A stretch of DNA of 64,000 nt. Origin: Terriglobia bacterium (GTDB lineage: Bacteria; Acidobacteriota; Terriglobia; Terriglobales; Acidobacteriaceae). The position numbers and the translations under genes were made by a program. The notes beneath the pieces were generated by a model. It made no database searches. It saw nothing but the letters and a program-made list of their open reading frames with translations, and was not told the origin of the DNA. This document shows, one piece after another, positions 43,728 through 53,137 of this stretch (positions are counted from its first letter, which is position 1; every line of letters begins with the position of its first letter). The DNA lies in the NCBI GenBank assembly GCA_020072585.1, contig JAIQGL010000014.1, positions 154,658 to 218,657 of the forward strand. The letters are read 5' to 3'.

Positions 43728-44489
43728 CTAGACGCCGAAAAGATTCGGTTGCAACTTCTGGTAATTGTTTTCCTGTGCCCATAGATTGAGTGAGACGGTG
43801 GCCAGTTCGTCGACTACCGGAACGGCATTACCATTCTTGGAAAGATCGATGGACTTGATATAGGTGTGGCAGGTATCGCAGGCGTCCACCCGCACATAAT
43901 CAAATTCCTGGGCGACAAAGACCGGTAAGTGATCTTTATTCTCTTCAGCACAGTTAGGGCACAAGACCCGGCGAAAAAACCACTCTGTGCCGCACATGGA
44001 ACAGAGGAGGAAGCGCTTGGCGCCGTCGCCTTCAGGCCGCAAAACCGCTAATTGCGGCTTGGATCCACAAAACGGGCAGAGCGGAGGTGAGGCCTCCGTG
44101 GATGAAACGTTCTTTTCCGCAAGGTATTCGGCAAACGGCTGAAGCAAAGCATTGGCAAAGAACAGGGACTCAGCTGAGAGCTCATGGCTTTCTGCCTGAT
44201 GCTGCCAGACAGCCGTCAACAGTTCCAGACGGTCTTGCGAAGAAGATTGTTCCAGTTCAGTAGCCGCGGCTTTCAGGGCCGGAGAGCCTGCTTCCTTTAC
44301 CAGCGTGAGCAGTCCGGTAAAGTGGGGGACGAGCGAAGAAACGTCATGCTCGGTCAGGGAAGCCACGGATTCATAGACGGTTTTCTGAAAGCGGACGAGG
44401 CGCTGATAGAACTTAAGCAGCTCAGCAGCTGAAGACTGGCTTTGTAACAGCTCACTCGCCCGCGCAATACGACGGTCCCAGGAAGACAT
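43728..44489 (-). CDS. fdhE: Formate dehydrogenase accessory protein FdhE
   Basis: The 253-residue cytoplasmic protein has a helical N-terminal half and a rubredoxin-like C-terminal half with paired cysteines: CPFCGSKP, LLCSMCGTEWFF, VLCPNCAEEN and DACDTCHTYIKSIDL, which bind iron. FdhE is needed for assembly of membrane-bound Tat-exported formate dehydrogenases. It is the last gene of the operon after the gamma subunit, 21 bases downstream. Confidence 0.92.
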   Translation of the reverse strand: MSSWDRRIARASELLQSQSSAAELLKFYQRLVRFQKTVYESVASLTEHDVSSLVPHFTGLLTLVKEAGSPALKAAATELEQSSSQDRLELLTAVWQHQAESHELSAESLFFANALLQPFAEYLAEKNVSSTEASPPLCPFCGSKPQLAVLRPEGDGAKRFLLCSMCGTEWFFRRVLCPNCAEENKDHLPVFVAQEFDYVRVDACDTCHTYIKSIDLSKNGNAVPVVDELATVSLNLWAQENNYQKLQPNLFGV

Positions 44490-44510
44490 TAAATTAAGGT
44501 TACTCCCTGG

Positions 44511-45206
44511 TTAGAACTCGCTACTGGAAATACGGGAACGGTCTTCCCGCTGCACTTTTTCGAACCAGAGCCGGTGGTGCGTCTTGGCCCAGCTCACCGG
44601 CACGTGTCCCCAGAGAATGCCCTGCAAGCCGCCAGAGACGAAAACAATGCCCATGTAAACGTGGATCATGAAAGCGGCAATGGTCACCAGCGCAGCGATG
44701 CAGTGCAGGAAAATCACTACAGGCATGAGGCTATGCCCCCAGGCCCTGAGCGAAACCACTTCCGGGAACCACATCAGCAGGCCGGTGATAATCAGCACCA
44801 GTGTGCTGTAAAACATGGCCCAGTAAAACTGCTTTTGCCCGTAGTTGAAATTGCCGGTCGGCGCGACTTTTTCATCGCGGTTGGTGACATATTCTTTAAC
44901 GGTCTTGCCCCACTGGCGATCCTGATCGGTAATCTTCATTTCACGCTGCCACAATGTGTGCATCCACATCTGGACAAAGAAGAAGACCAGGCCAACCCAG
45001 GGGTGCCAGAAACGAATCGTAGGTCCGCCACCCAGGATGTAGGCAATCCAGTAAAGATAAGGCGAGAAAAGCGCCAGACCAGAAAGCAGGAGATAGACGT
45101 AGCTGACAGCCGAGAGCCAGTGACACATGCGCTCTCTGAGCGTGTAGCGAACCATCTCGCCCTTGCGTATATCTGTCCCGTGGCGAACCTCAATATTGTC
45201 GCTCAT
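44511..45206 (-). CDS. fdnI: Formate dehydrogenase gamma subunit, cytochrome b556
   Basis: The 231-residue membrane subunit has four hydrophobic segments (LSAVSYVYLLLSGLALFSPY, PWVGLVFFFVQMWMHTLW, FYWAMFYSTLVLIITGLLMW, VVIFLHCIAALVTIAAFMIH). His residues in ERMCHWLSAVS, RFWHPWVGL, IFLHCIAAL and FMIHVYMGI are suited to two b hemes. It passes electrons from the beta subunit to menaquinone. Its ATG overlaps the beta stop (ATGA). Symbol by analogy with E. coli FdnI/FdoI. Confidence 0.9.
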   Translation of the reverse strand: MSDNIEVRHGTDIRKGEMVRYTLRERMCHWLSAVSYVYLLLSGLALFSPYLYWIAYILGGGPTIRFWHPWVGLVFFFVQMWMHTLWQREMKITDQDRQWGKTVKEYVTNRDEKVAPTGNFNYGQKQFYWAMFYSTLVLIITGLLMWFPEVVSLRAWGHSLMPVVIFLHCIAALVTIAAFMIHVYMGIVFVSGGLQGILWGHVPVSWAKTHHRLWFEKVQREDRSRISSSEF

Positions 45207-46117
45207 TGTGCTCTCCTCCCTTCGTCGCCTTCATCCAAGGGCTTTGGGCCGTAGCGGACATAGTGGCCGAACAGTGCCGCCAATCCGGCTAGCATGCCTA
45301 AACCGCCAATCCATTTCAGCGGACCCTTCCACAGCTTCACGAAGAGCGGAACGCTGGGATCAGCCGGCAGAGCGTAATTCTCCGGATGCTTGGCATCGTT
45401 GAGCACGTAGATGACGTGCGTGCCGCCGATGCTGCCAGGGCTGCTGACCCCGGGCGTCGGATCGGGATCGCCGGGATTGTAGATACCGGCATCATTGTGG
45501 CCGTTGGCTATCAACTGATCAACGCGTTTTTTGGCCTCAAACTTCATGTCTTCCTTGCTGCCAAAATGCAGGCAGCCGGTGGGACAGGATTTGATGCAGG
45601 CCGGTTCGAGTCCGGCGCCGACGCGGTCAGAGCACAGAGTGCACTTGTAAACTTTCTTGGTGGCCGCGTTGAATTTGGGGATGTTGAAGGGGCAGCCGCT
45701 CACGCAGTACTGGCAGCCAATGCAGTTGGCCTGATTGAAGTCGACGATGCCGTTGGAGTACTGCACAATCGCGCCGTCCGCGGGACAGGCGATCAGGCAA
45801 CCCGGCTCTTCGCAGTGCATGCACTGGTCTTTGCGCATCAACCATTGCATGCCGCTGTCGGTTTCCATTTCGTTGAACTTGATCAGGTTCCAGAAGTTCC
45901 AGGCCGTTTCCGGCATGGTCTGGTAGGTGTTGGCAAACGTGGTTTCGCGGAACTCATAACCGTTCCACTCCACGCAGGCGACCTCGCAGGCCTTACAGCC
46001 GATGCAAGTGGTGGTGTCCACCAGTTTGCAGACGTCGTAGTCGCGGGAGACCCCGCTGCCCGGCGCTTTTCCGCTATGACCGGAGATCGCTTTGATTTCT
46101 AAAGTTCCATTGCTCAT
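45203..46117 (-). CDS. fdnH: Formate dehydrogenase beta subunit, four 4Fe-4S clusters
   Basis: The 304-residue subunit carries four ferredoxin-type cysteine groups: CIGCKACEVACVEWN, CMHCEEPGCLIACPADGA, CIGCQYCVSGCPFNIP and CTLCSDRVGAGLEPACIKSC. A C-terminal transmembrane helix follows (LKWIGGLGMLAGLAALFGHY) that anchors it at the periplasmic side next to the gamma subunit. It is exported by hitchhiking with the Tat-targeted alpha subunit. It lies 11 bases downstream of the alpha gene and overlaps the gamma gene. Confidence 0.92.
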   Translation of the reverse strand: MSNGTLEIKAISGHSGKAPGSGVSRDYDVCKLVDTTTCIGCKACEVACVEWNGYEFRETTFANTYQTMPETAWNFWNLIKFNEMETDSGMQWLMRKDQCMHCEEPGCLIACPADGAIVQYSNGIVDFNQANCIGCQYCVSGCPFNIPKFNAATKKVYKCTLCSDRVGAGLEPACIKSCPTGCLHFGSKEDMKFEAKKRVDQLIANGHNDAGIYNPGDPDPTPGVSSPGSIGGTHVIYVLNDAKHPENYALPADPSVPLFVKLWKGPLKWIGGLGMLAGLAALFGHYVRYGPKPLDEGDEGRRAQ

Positions 46118-46128
46118 GGCGTATCTCC

Positions 46129-49100
46129 TTAGGCCTTCTCGATGTTCACCAGGAAGCCTTTAAACTCTGGTGTGAACGCGTTAGGGTCAACCACCGTCGG
46201 CGAAAGCAGATTGACCGGCGTACGCTCGTTGTCCGGGCGTCCGTCTCCAAGTCCGCGATAGCCCCAGTGAATGGGAATGCCCACAGGGTAGACAAGCTCA
46301 TCCTTGCCCTCGAGTTTGAGCGGTTTGATTCGCTTGGTCACCATGGCCTTGCAGTAATAGGTGCTTCGCGCACTGCTGACCTTGACCTTATCTCCTCCCT
46401 TGATTTGCAGCTTGGCAGCTAATTCTTCAGGCATTTCCACGAAAGGCTCGGGAACCAACTGCACGTTCATGGGGTTGTTCTTGGTCCAGTAGTGGTAGTG
46501 CTCGGTGAGGCGGTAGGTGGTGCAAGGATACGGGAACTTGTCTGAAGTCCCGTACTTGTCCATGTCCGTCTTCATTTTCTTTACCACCGGACTGTTGGAC
46601 TGATTGGGATGAAGCGGGTTCTTGATCGGGCTTTCAATGGGTTCGTAATGCTCGGGGAAGGGTCCATCCGCCATCGGGGCCAGCGGAACAAAAAAGCGGC
46701 CAACGCCCTCAGGATTCATGATGAACGGGCCCATGTGGTCTTTGGGATTTGAGTCAGGCTTGAAGTCGGGCACATCATTGCCTGCCCACTTCCCGGTTGC
46801 CTCATTGAACCAGACCTGCTTGCGGCTGGGATCCCATGGCTTGCCTTCCATGTTGCAGGAGGCGCGGTTGTACATGACGCGGCGATTCATCGGCCATGAC
46901 CAGCCCCAGGTGGGATGGATGCCCAGCCCGGAGGGATCATCGGGGTTGCGGCGCTGCGTGTTGGAACCGGCGTCGGGCCAGGAGCCGCAATAGAGCCAGT
47001 TGCCGCAAGACGTGGTGCCATCGTCGCGCAGCCAGGCGAAGCCGGGCAGCTGCTGGCCGGCCTTCCATTCCGGAGGTGTCTGCTTTTCGTCTTTGAGGTC
47101 CGCCAGGGCTTTGCCGTTGATCTCCTTGGCTACCTCGGTGAGAGACGGGCTGGCCGGGTTGGAGTAAGCCCAAGTCAGGTTCAGGATCGGGTCAGGGAAC
47201 TTGGTCTTGGGATCGTCCTTTTCCTTCTGATACAGTTCGCGGACTTTCAGGAAGATGCTGGCCAGAATCGCATGATCCAGGCGGGCATTTCCCGGGGTTG
47301 GCACCGCCGCCCACTTCCATTGCAACCAGCGGGCGGAGTTGACGAAGGTTCCGTCTTTCTCGGCGAAACCTGCGCCAGGCAGGCGGTAGACCTCAGTCTG
47401 GATTTTCGCCTGGTCCTCTTTGGTGATGCCGGGCGAAGCCCAGAATTCAGCAGTCTCCTCGGGATAGATCTCGCAGACCACGAGCCATTCCGCCTTCTTC
47501 AAGGCGTCAATGTTTTTCTGCGAGTTCGGGCCGATGGACACGCCATTCATGCCAAAAGCGATCAGGCCCTTGAGCTTGCCCTGGTACATGGCGTCCCACT
47601 GGTCAACCCAGGAGAAGCGTTTGTCGCCGATTCTGGGCAGATAGTTGAAAGCCCAGTCGTTTTCCTTCTTGGCGGCGTCTCCGTACATGGCCTTCATGAA
47701 GGAGGCGAAAAACTTGGGAGTGTTGGACCAGTAATTGAACGAGTCCCACTCTTTGGGTTTGGCCGAGGTTGGAGTTGTGCGTTTCAGGTAAGCCGCCAAG
47801 TCAGCGTCAGCGGGGATGGGCACCTTGAGATAGCCGGGCAGGATATCAAAAACGCCCGCCATATCGGTTGCGCCCTGAATGTTGGAGTGGCCACGCAAAG
47901 CATTAATGCCGCCGCCGGCGCGTCCTATGTTGCCCATCAGCATTTGATACATGGCCGCAGTGCGAATCATCTGCGAGCCATTGCTGTGCTGCGTCCAGCC
48001 CACCGAGTAGATGATGGTACCCACCTTCTTGGTGTCCCCATCCTTACGGATGGAGGTCAGCAGGTCAGCGGCTTTCACGAACCGGTCGGCCGGAATGCCG
48101 GTGATCTTGGACACCATGTCAGGGGTGTAGCGGGCAAACTGCTTCTTCATTAACTGGAAGACGCAACGCGGGTGTTCCAGAGAGAGATCGTACGCGGTAT
48201 TGGGCGGCAATCCTACGGGAGGCGGTGGCGGCGGAGCGGGTTTGCCGGGCACAGCCACAACCTTAGGTGGTGGTGGCGCCGCCGCATTTGCAGCAGCAAT
48301 CGATTCAGCCGTGGCCGGACCATCGCCGGCGGCAATCGCCGCGGCCGCGGTGCCGGTCACGTTTCCGCCTTCTTCATAGTTCCAGGAAGCGGGGTTATAT
48401 TTCCCAGCGGCGGTATCGTAACCGGAAAACAGCCCGTCTTCCGGCAGCTTGAAGCCCTTCTTGATGATGAAGGCGGCGTTGGTGTAATTGGTGACGTATT
48501 CCTTGGCGTACCGGTTATTCTGAATCGCGTAGTTGATCAGCCCGCCGAGGAACGCGACATCGGTGCCCGCGCGGATCTGGCAGAACAGGTCGGCCTGCGA
48601 GGCCGTCCGCTGGAAGCGTGGATCCACTACAACCAGCTTGGCGTTGCGGACCTTTCTTGCTTCCACAACCCATTTGAACCCGCAAGGGTGGTTTTCCGCC
48701 GGGTTACCGCCCATGATGAGCATCATGTCGGTATTCTTGATGTCCACCCAGCCATTGGTCATTGCGCCGCGCCCAAACGTTGGTCCCAAACTTGAGACCG
48801 TGGGGCCGTGTCAAACTCTGGCCTGATTTTCCATGTAGACGACGCCCATACTTCGCATCGCCTTGACCACCAGGTAATTGAATTCGTTGGTGTCCGTGCA
48901 TCCGCCGTTGAACGCGAATCCTTCGCAGCGGTTCAGGGTCTTGCCGTCCGCGTTCTTCTCCACGAAGGTTTCGTCGCGCGTCTTCTTGATGTGGCGCGCA
49001 ACCTCTTCGATGGCCTTCTCCCAGGAGATATCTTCCCAGCCGGTCTTGCCGGGACGGCGTACTTGCGGCTTTTTTAGGCGGCGATCATTCAGGATTTCCT

Positions 49101-49389
49101 GCTGCAGAGAAGCGCCCTTGGGGCACAATGTGCCGCGATTAATCGGGTGATCGGGGTCGCCTTCAACGTGGACCACTTGCGCGGTCACGTTCTTGGCCTT
49201 ATCGCCAAGCGTGTGAATGATTACGCCGCAGCTCACTGAACAATAAGGACACGTGGAACGCGTCTCAGTGGTGCGGGCAATCTTAAGTTCTTTCGCTTGT
49301 GCCAGAACCGGGCGGGCGTCAAACCCTAAGAGAAGTGCCGCAGCACTTCCGGTCCCAACTTTAAAGAATTCACGTCTCGATAAGCCCAT
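46129..49389 (-). CDS. fdnG: Formate dehydrogenase alpha subunit, selenocysteine-containing
   Basis: The gene runs from ATG 49389 to 46129 with one in-frame TGA at 48813-48811, read as Sec193 in ENQARV-U-HGPTVSSLGPTFGRG. E. coli FdnG has the near-identical NQARV-U-HGPTVASLAPTFGRG. The total is about 1086 residues (FdnG 1015). The N-terminus has a Tat signal (MGLSRREFFKVGTGSAAALL) and a 4Fe-4S group (CPYCSVSCGVI, GTLCPKGA). The catalytic domain binds bis-MGD molybdenum or tungsten. A proline-rich insert (PPPPKVVAVPGKPAPPPPPP, about residues 346-396) is unusual. The selenocysteine machinery genes are not in the window. The beta, gamma and fdhE genes follow. Confidence 0.93.
48782..48813 (-). 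promoter_or_regulatory. Selenocysteine codon and SECIS hairpin
   Basis: Directly after TGA (48813-48811) the mRNA reads CACGGCCCCAC. A six-base stem follows, GGTCTC (48799-48794) with GGGACC (48787-48782), and a six-base loop AAGTTT. In E. coli fdhF the equivalent is CACGGCCCATC, stem GGTTGC/GCACC, loop AGGTCT. Spacing and loop GT agree with SelB-binding SECIS elements. Confidence 0.85.
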
Positions 49390-49761
49390 TGAGGTGGCCT
49401 CCTGTCAGGCAAATCACGTGCGAGTTGTAATTTTTTTGAGGACCGGTTCGGATGCCGGTCAGCTCCCTACCATTAATTTGCAAACATGCTAGAACCGCCA
49501 AGAGTAAATGTCCATTCATTTTTTGTAAATGCGGTCTAATGAAGATGATACCCCCTTGGCGGCTGCTTCCAGTGCTCGGTCGCGCTCAAAAAATATACCT
49601 ACTCCCAAGATTCTGGCCTGAGTAGACCGAAACGCCTGTTCAGAGGAAGCCAGCAGCTCGGCCGCAGTAACTGTCAGGTAAGGTTATACGCCCTGTGACT
49701 CCCTTTCTGTGTCCGTTCCTGTTATCCTGAGCGGTTTCACGCCCAGGTTGAGGATGACGTT
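49390..49761. other. Divergent intergenic region upstream of the formate dehydrogenase operon
   Basis: No gene is supported in 372 bases. AGGAGGCCACC lies just before the alpha subunit start on the minus strand. I found no TGTGA-type palindrome here, unlike the cytochrome and Pat regions. The promoters of fdnG and fabI must lie here. Confidence 0.5.
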
Positions 49762-50529
49762 ATGCTGAGCATGCAGGGAAAGAACGCAGTGATATTCGGG
49801 GTGGCCAACAAGCGAAGCATCGCCTGGGCCATCGCCCAGCGTTTGAGCGATGCCGGGGCCAAACTCGCCCTAACCTATCAAAATGAACGGATGAAAGCAG
49901 AGGCGCACGACCTGATCACTTCACTGCCCAGTGCACAGGCTTTTCAGTGCGATGTCTCCAGCGACGCCGAGATTGACTCCTTCTATGCGCAGCTCAAGCA
50001 GCATTTCAACCAACTAGATGCGGTAGTACATTCGGTGGCCTATGCACCGGCCGAGGACATGAAGGGCGATTTTCTGAATACCTCACGCGAGGGCTTCCGC
50101 ATGGCCCATGACATCAGCGTTTACTCGCTGATTGCCGTCACCCGCGCAGCCGCTCCGCTGATGCCCAATGGCGGCAGCGTAATCACGCTGAGCTACTTTG
50201 GCGCTGAAAAAGTGGTGCCGGGTTACAACGTAATGGGCGTTGCCAAAGCCTCACTGGAAGCCACGGTGCGCTATCTGGCCAACAGCGTGGGGCCTAAAGC
50301 TATCCGCGTGAATGCCATTTCCGCCGGCCCTATCAAGACCCTGGCGGCCCGCGGCGTGGGCGATCTTGGGCTGATGATGAAGAACCACGCCGAGCACGCG
50401 CCTTTAAAACGCAACGTGGAACCACGAGAAGTTGGCGATACAGCGCTGTTCCTGGCTTCAGAACTTGCCACCGGAATCACAGGCGAGACCATCTACGTGG
50501 ATTGCGGCTACAACATCATGGGTTTTTGA
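49762..50529 (+). CDS. fabI: Enoyl-ACP reductase (NADH), FabI
   Basis: The 255-residue short-chain dehydrogenase-like enzyme completes the fatty-acid elongation cycle. The NADH-binding start is NAVIFGVANKRSIAWAIAQR, in the FabI form (GVANxxSIAWA). Catalytic residues align with E. coli: Tyr145 and Tyr155 with Lys162 in LSYFGAEKVVPGYNVMGVAK, and the following ASLEATVRYLA block is conserved. GAGGA precedes the ATG. A small membrane protein gene follows after five bases. Confidence 0.95.
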   Translation: MLSMQGKNAVIFGVANKRSIAWAIAQRLSDAGAKLALTYQNERMKAEAHDLITSLPSAQAFQCDVSSDAEIDSFYAQLKQHFNQLDAVVHSVAYAPAEDMKGDFLNTSREGFRMAHDISVYSLIAVTRAAAPLMPNGGSVITLSYFGAEKVVPGYNVMGVAKASLEATVRYLANSVGPKAIRVNAISAGPIKTLAARGVGDLGLMMKNHAEHAPLKRNVEPREVGDTALFLASELATGITGETIYVDCGYNIMGF

Positions 50530-50534
50530 GCGGC

Positions 50535-50723
50535 ATGTCACGTGCCGCAGTCTTTACCATCTTCATTATTGTCGACCTGGCAATAGTTGGCGGAGTTCTC
50601 TGGTCGGCCTTTCAGCACGTGCCCGTGAACAAATATCTTGTGCCGGCCATTCTGCTATTTGTCTTCAATGGCATCTGGCTGGTGACGATGACGGTGAGAA
50701 AGACGCCGCCACGCTCTTCCTGA
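50535..50723 (+). CDS. Small two-helix membrane protein (62 aa)
   Basis: From ATG 50535, five bases after the fabI stop, the product has two hydrophobic helices (AAVFTIFIIVDLAIVGGVLW and YLVPAILLFVFNGIWLVTMT) and a short basic tail. It is likely cotranscribed with fabI, although the ribosome site is weak and may depend on coupling. I recognise no family. Confidence 0.6.
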   Translation: MSRAAVFTIFIIVDLAIVGGVLWSAFQHVPVNKYLVPAILLFVFNGIWLVTMTVRKTPPRSS

Positions 50724-50781
50724 AATCCCGAACGAATGTGAGGGATCCTTATCACAACAAACCGATCAGGGCCCGCGAATT

Positions 50782-50838
50782 GACGCGAATGAACACGAAT
50801 CAATTCCTATGCGCGTGTTTCGCGTGTATTCGCGGCTA
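50782..50838. repeat. Imperfect inverted repeat in intergenic DNA
   Basis: GACGCGAATGAACACGAA (50782-50799) and TTTCGCGTGTATTCGCGG (50818-50835) are imperfect inverted copies. It resembles dispersed intergenic repeats that I associate with Acidobacteriota. Nothing else is seen between 50724 and 50909. Confidence 0.45.
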
Positions 50839-50909
50839 ACTCTTTTTGCCTGCCCGTTCCATCGCCGGAATAGGGATCCCTCGCTGCCGCTCGGGACTTC
50901 GGAAAAAGA

Positions 50910-51329
50910 TCACCCGATCTTAACCAGCCTCTCATCCCCACCCTTGTGCTCGATCACAATCTCCACATCCCGTTCCCGTACAAACCTCTCGAACTTTTCT
51001 CCCCATTCGATGAGCAGGATGCTGTGCGGTGTCATCAGATCGTCCAGGGCCAGCGTATCGAGTTCGCGCTGGGTATCAATGCGGTAGAGGTCGATATGGT
51101 AGAGCGTTACCGCGGGGCCGCGGTATTCGTGGATGAGAGTAAACGTCGGGCTGGTAACGTCATCCGCCTGGGCCGCATGAAAACCCTCGGCAATGCCTTT
51201 CACCAGCGTGGTCTTCCCTGCCCCCAGATCGCCGCGTAGAAGGACAACGGTTCCGGGCTTTAGTTCCGCGGCAAGCCGGCGTCCGAGTGCCGTGGTCTCC
51301 TCGGCGGAATGGGTGGCAAATGTCTTCAT
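50910..51329 (-). CDS. tsaE: tRNA threonylcarbamoyladenosine biosynthesis ATPase TsaE
   Basis: The 139-residue protein has the TsaE P-loop VVLLRGDLGAGKTTLVKGIA. The family blocks VTSPTFTLIHEYRG, LYHIDLYRI and SILLIEWGEKF are also present. TsaE works with TsaB and TsaD to form t6A37 on ANN-decoding tRNAs. Its start overlaps the end of the NnrE-NnrD gene (ATGA), a frequent neighbour of tsaE in bacteria. Confidence 0.95.
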   Translation of the reverse strand: MKTFATHSAEETTALGRRLAAELKPGTVVLLRGDLGAGKTTLVKGIAEGFHAAQADDVTSPTFTLIHEYRGPAVTLYHIDLYRIDTQRELDTLALDDLMTPHSILLIEWGEKFERFVRERDVEIVIEHKGGDERLVKIG

Positions 51330-53137
51330 CGCTGAAGGTAGGCAAACTCGCCAAGAGATTCCTCTTCACAAACAGCAAAGGCCTCTCCCAGGCAGTGAAT
51401 AATGTCCGTGGCAATCATGGATTGCTCGCCGTAGAGTGAAGCAGCAATGTCGCCGGCCAGCCCATGGAGGTAGACGGCCTTGGCGACGTGCAGTGACGCG
51501 ACCAGCATGATTGCTTGCCGGACTTTTTCATCCATGAGCGCCTGAATTTCTTTTAGCAGGCTGGGATCTTTCTTCTTCAGGTACTCATCGCGCAGGGCCC
51601 TGATTTTTTCGGCATCGGCATCGTGCGCGGAAACCCAGCGGAAGAGCGAAGTCGGCAAAAGATCTCCAGATGCGGGAGGGGCCCCCAGTTCCGGAGGTAT
51701 GAGCTCCGCACCCTCCATTTGAGTAAATTGGGCAAGCATGGCGGCCACGATCCCTGAGAGAACGTCACCTGATCCCCCTTTGGCCATGCCTGGGTTGCCG
51801 GTGGTGTTGATCCACACCTGACCGAGCGGATTAGCAATCACGGTGCGGTGCCCCTTCAAGACCATCAAGGCACGTATTTCGCCGGCCGTCTTTCCAGCAA
51901 GCCCGATGCGGTTTGACTGAATGTCCCCCGTAGGAAGCCCGGTAAGTCTGGACATCTCACCTGGATGCGGCGTGAGGACCCGCACGGCAAAAGGACCCAC
52001 ATCATTGTCCGGCTGGAGTTCTTCAGCCGCGCCTTCAAATGCATTCAGGCCGTCTGCGTCAATCACCATGGCGGCGGAACACACGCTCACCAGATCACGA
52101 ACGAACTCCGCGGTCTCTTCATTGCGCGAGATGCCGGGGCCAATCACCACAACGGACTTCCCTTTCAGCAGGCGTTCTCTTTCAGCAAGGGCCAGGAGCG
52201 AGATGGTGCCTTCAGCGGTTTCCGGCAACGGTTCGGTCATCAGCTCCGGGGCATACGCAGCTACCAATGGCTGGACGGATTTGGGCGTAGCCACCGTCAC
52301 CAGTCCTGCTCCAGCGCGAAGCGCCGCAAGCCCGGCCATGGCAGCCGCACCGGATCTTCCTACCGATCCGCCGATTACAAGAACGTGGCCAAAGTCGCCT
52401 TTGTGGGCATCCGGCGAGCGTGGCATGGAAAAGGAATGCACATCACGGCTGGTAAGAATGTCTTCACGCAAGTGACTTTGAGCAGAAACCAGACTCTCCG
52501 GTGAACCGATGAGTGCCACAGCAATTGGGCCATCAGTAAGATTGCCGAACACCAGAGCCGGTTTGGCGGCGGTGAAAGAGACAATGCCGTCCGCATGAAC
52601 GTAAGTTGTGCCGGGCTCCATCGGCTCAGCCATGTCCGCATCGATACCGGACGGAACATCCACGGCAAGCACCCATCCCGATGCCTTGTTGATGCGAATC
52701 ACTGCTTTTTCCGCTACGCCCTTGAGCGGAGGCGTGAAGCCGGTGCCCAGAATCGCGTCGAGAATCAGATCAGACTTAAGCATCTCCTCGACCTTGGGCA
52801 CGCCGAGAAATTTTTCATGGGGAATAAACAACACTTGTACTGGCAGCTTCTTGAACATCTCCGCTGCGTCGCCGCGCAGTTCTTCTGGTCCGTTGGCCAA
52901 CACGATCACTGAAACTTTTTTGCCTGCTTCATGCAGCTTGCGCGCAGCAACAAAGCCATCGCCGCCGTTGTTGCCCTTGCCGCAGATGGCGCAGACAGAA
53001 TTGAAGTCGAAATGCTTCTGCGCAAATTCAGCCACGGCCGTGCCAGCATTCTCCATCAAGGTGAGCGACGGTACCCCATGCTTCTCCGTGGTCGCCCTGT
53101 CAATGGCGCGCATCTCTTCCGCGGTAACGATTTTCAT
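51326..53137 (-). CDS. nnr: Bifunctional NAD(P)H-hydrate epimerase/dehydratase
   Basis: From ATG 53137 (MKIVTAEEMRAIDRATTEKH) the product is 603 residues. The N-terminal YjeF_N epimerase domain (about 1-215) includes VCAICGKGNNGGDGFVAARK. The C-terminal ribokinase-like ADP/ATP-dependent dehydratase (about 225-600) includes HKGDFGHVLVIGGSVGRSGA and TGNPGMAKGGSGDVLSGIVA. Together they repair hydrated NAD(P)H. An insert at about 505-545 (ADAEKIRALRDEYLKKKDPS) in the second domain is rather long. The ATG overlaps the stop of the channel gene upstream and its stop overlaps tsaE. Confidence 0.93.
   Translation of the reverse strand: MKIVTAEEMRAIDRATTEKHGVPSLTLMENAGTAVAEFAQKHFDFNSVCAICGKGNNGGDGFVAARKLHEAGKKVSVIVLANGPEELRGDAAEMFKKLPVQVLFIPHEKFLGVPKVEEMLKSDLILDAILGTGFTPPLKGVAEKAVIRINKASGWVLAVDVPSGIDADMAEPMEPGTTYVHADGIVSFTAAKPALVFGNLTDGPIAVALIGSPESLVSAQSHLREDILTSRDVHSFSMPRSPDAHKGDFGHVLVIGGSVGRSGAAAMAGLAALRAGAGLVTVATPKSVQPLVAAYAPELMTEPLPETAEGTISLLALAERERLLKGKSVVVIGPGISRNEETAEFVRDLVSVCSAAMVIDADGLNAFEGAAEELQPDNDVGPFAVRVLTPHPGEMSRLTGLPTGDIQSNRIGLAGKTAGEIRALMVLKGHRTVIANPLGQVWINTTGNPGMAKGGSGDVLSGIVAAMLAQFTQMEGAELIPPELGAPPASGDLLPTSLFRWVSAHDADAEKIRALRDEYLKKKDPSLLKEIQALMDEKVRQAIMLVASLHVAKAVYLHGLAGDIAASLYGEQSMIATDIIHCLGEAFAVCEEESLGEFAYLQR

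Noticed and set aside
46129..48153. Long forward frames opposite the formate dehydrogenase genes (for example 46915-48153)
   Set aside because: They are antisense shadows of strongly conserved genes and contain no recognisable domain.
48789..48813. Formate dehydrogenase alpha subunit as a frameshifted or nonsense pseudogene
   Set aside because: The only interruption is a TGA in exact selenocysteine context, both sides are full length and in frame, and the accessory genes are intact.
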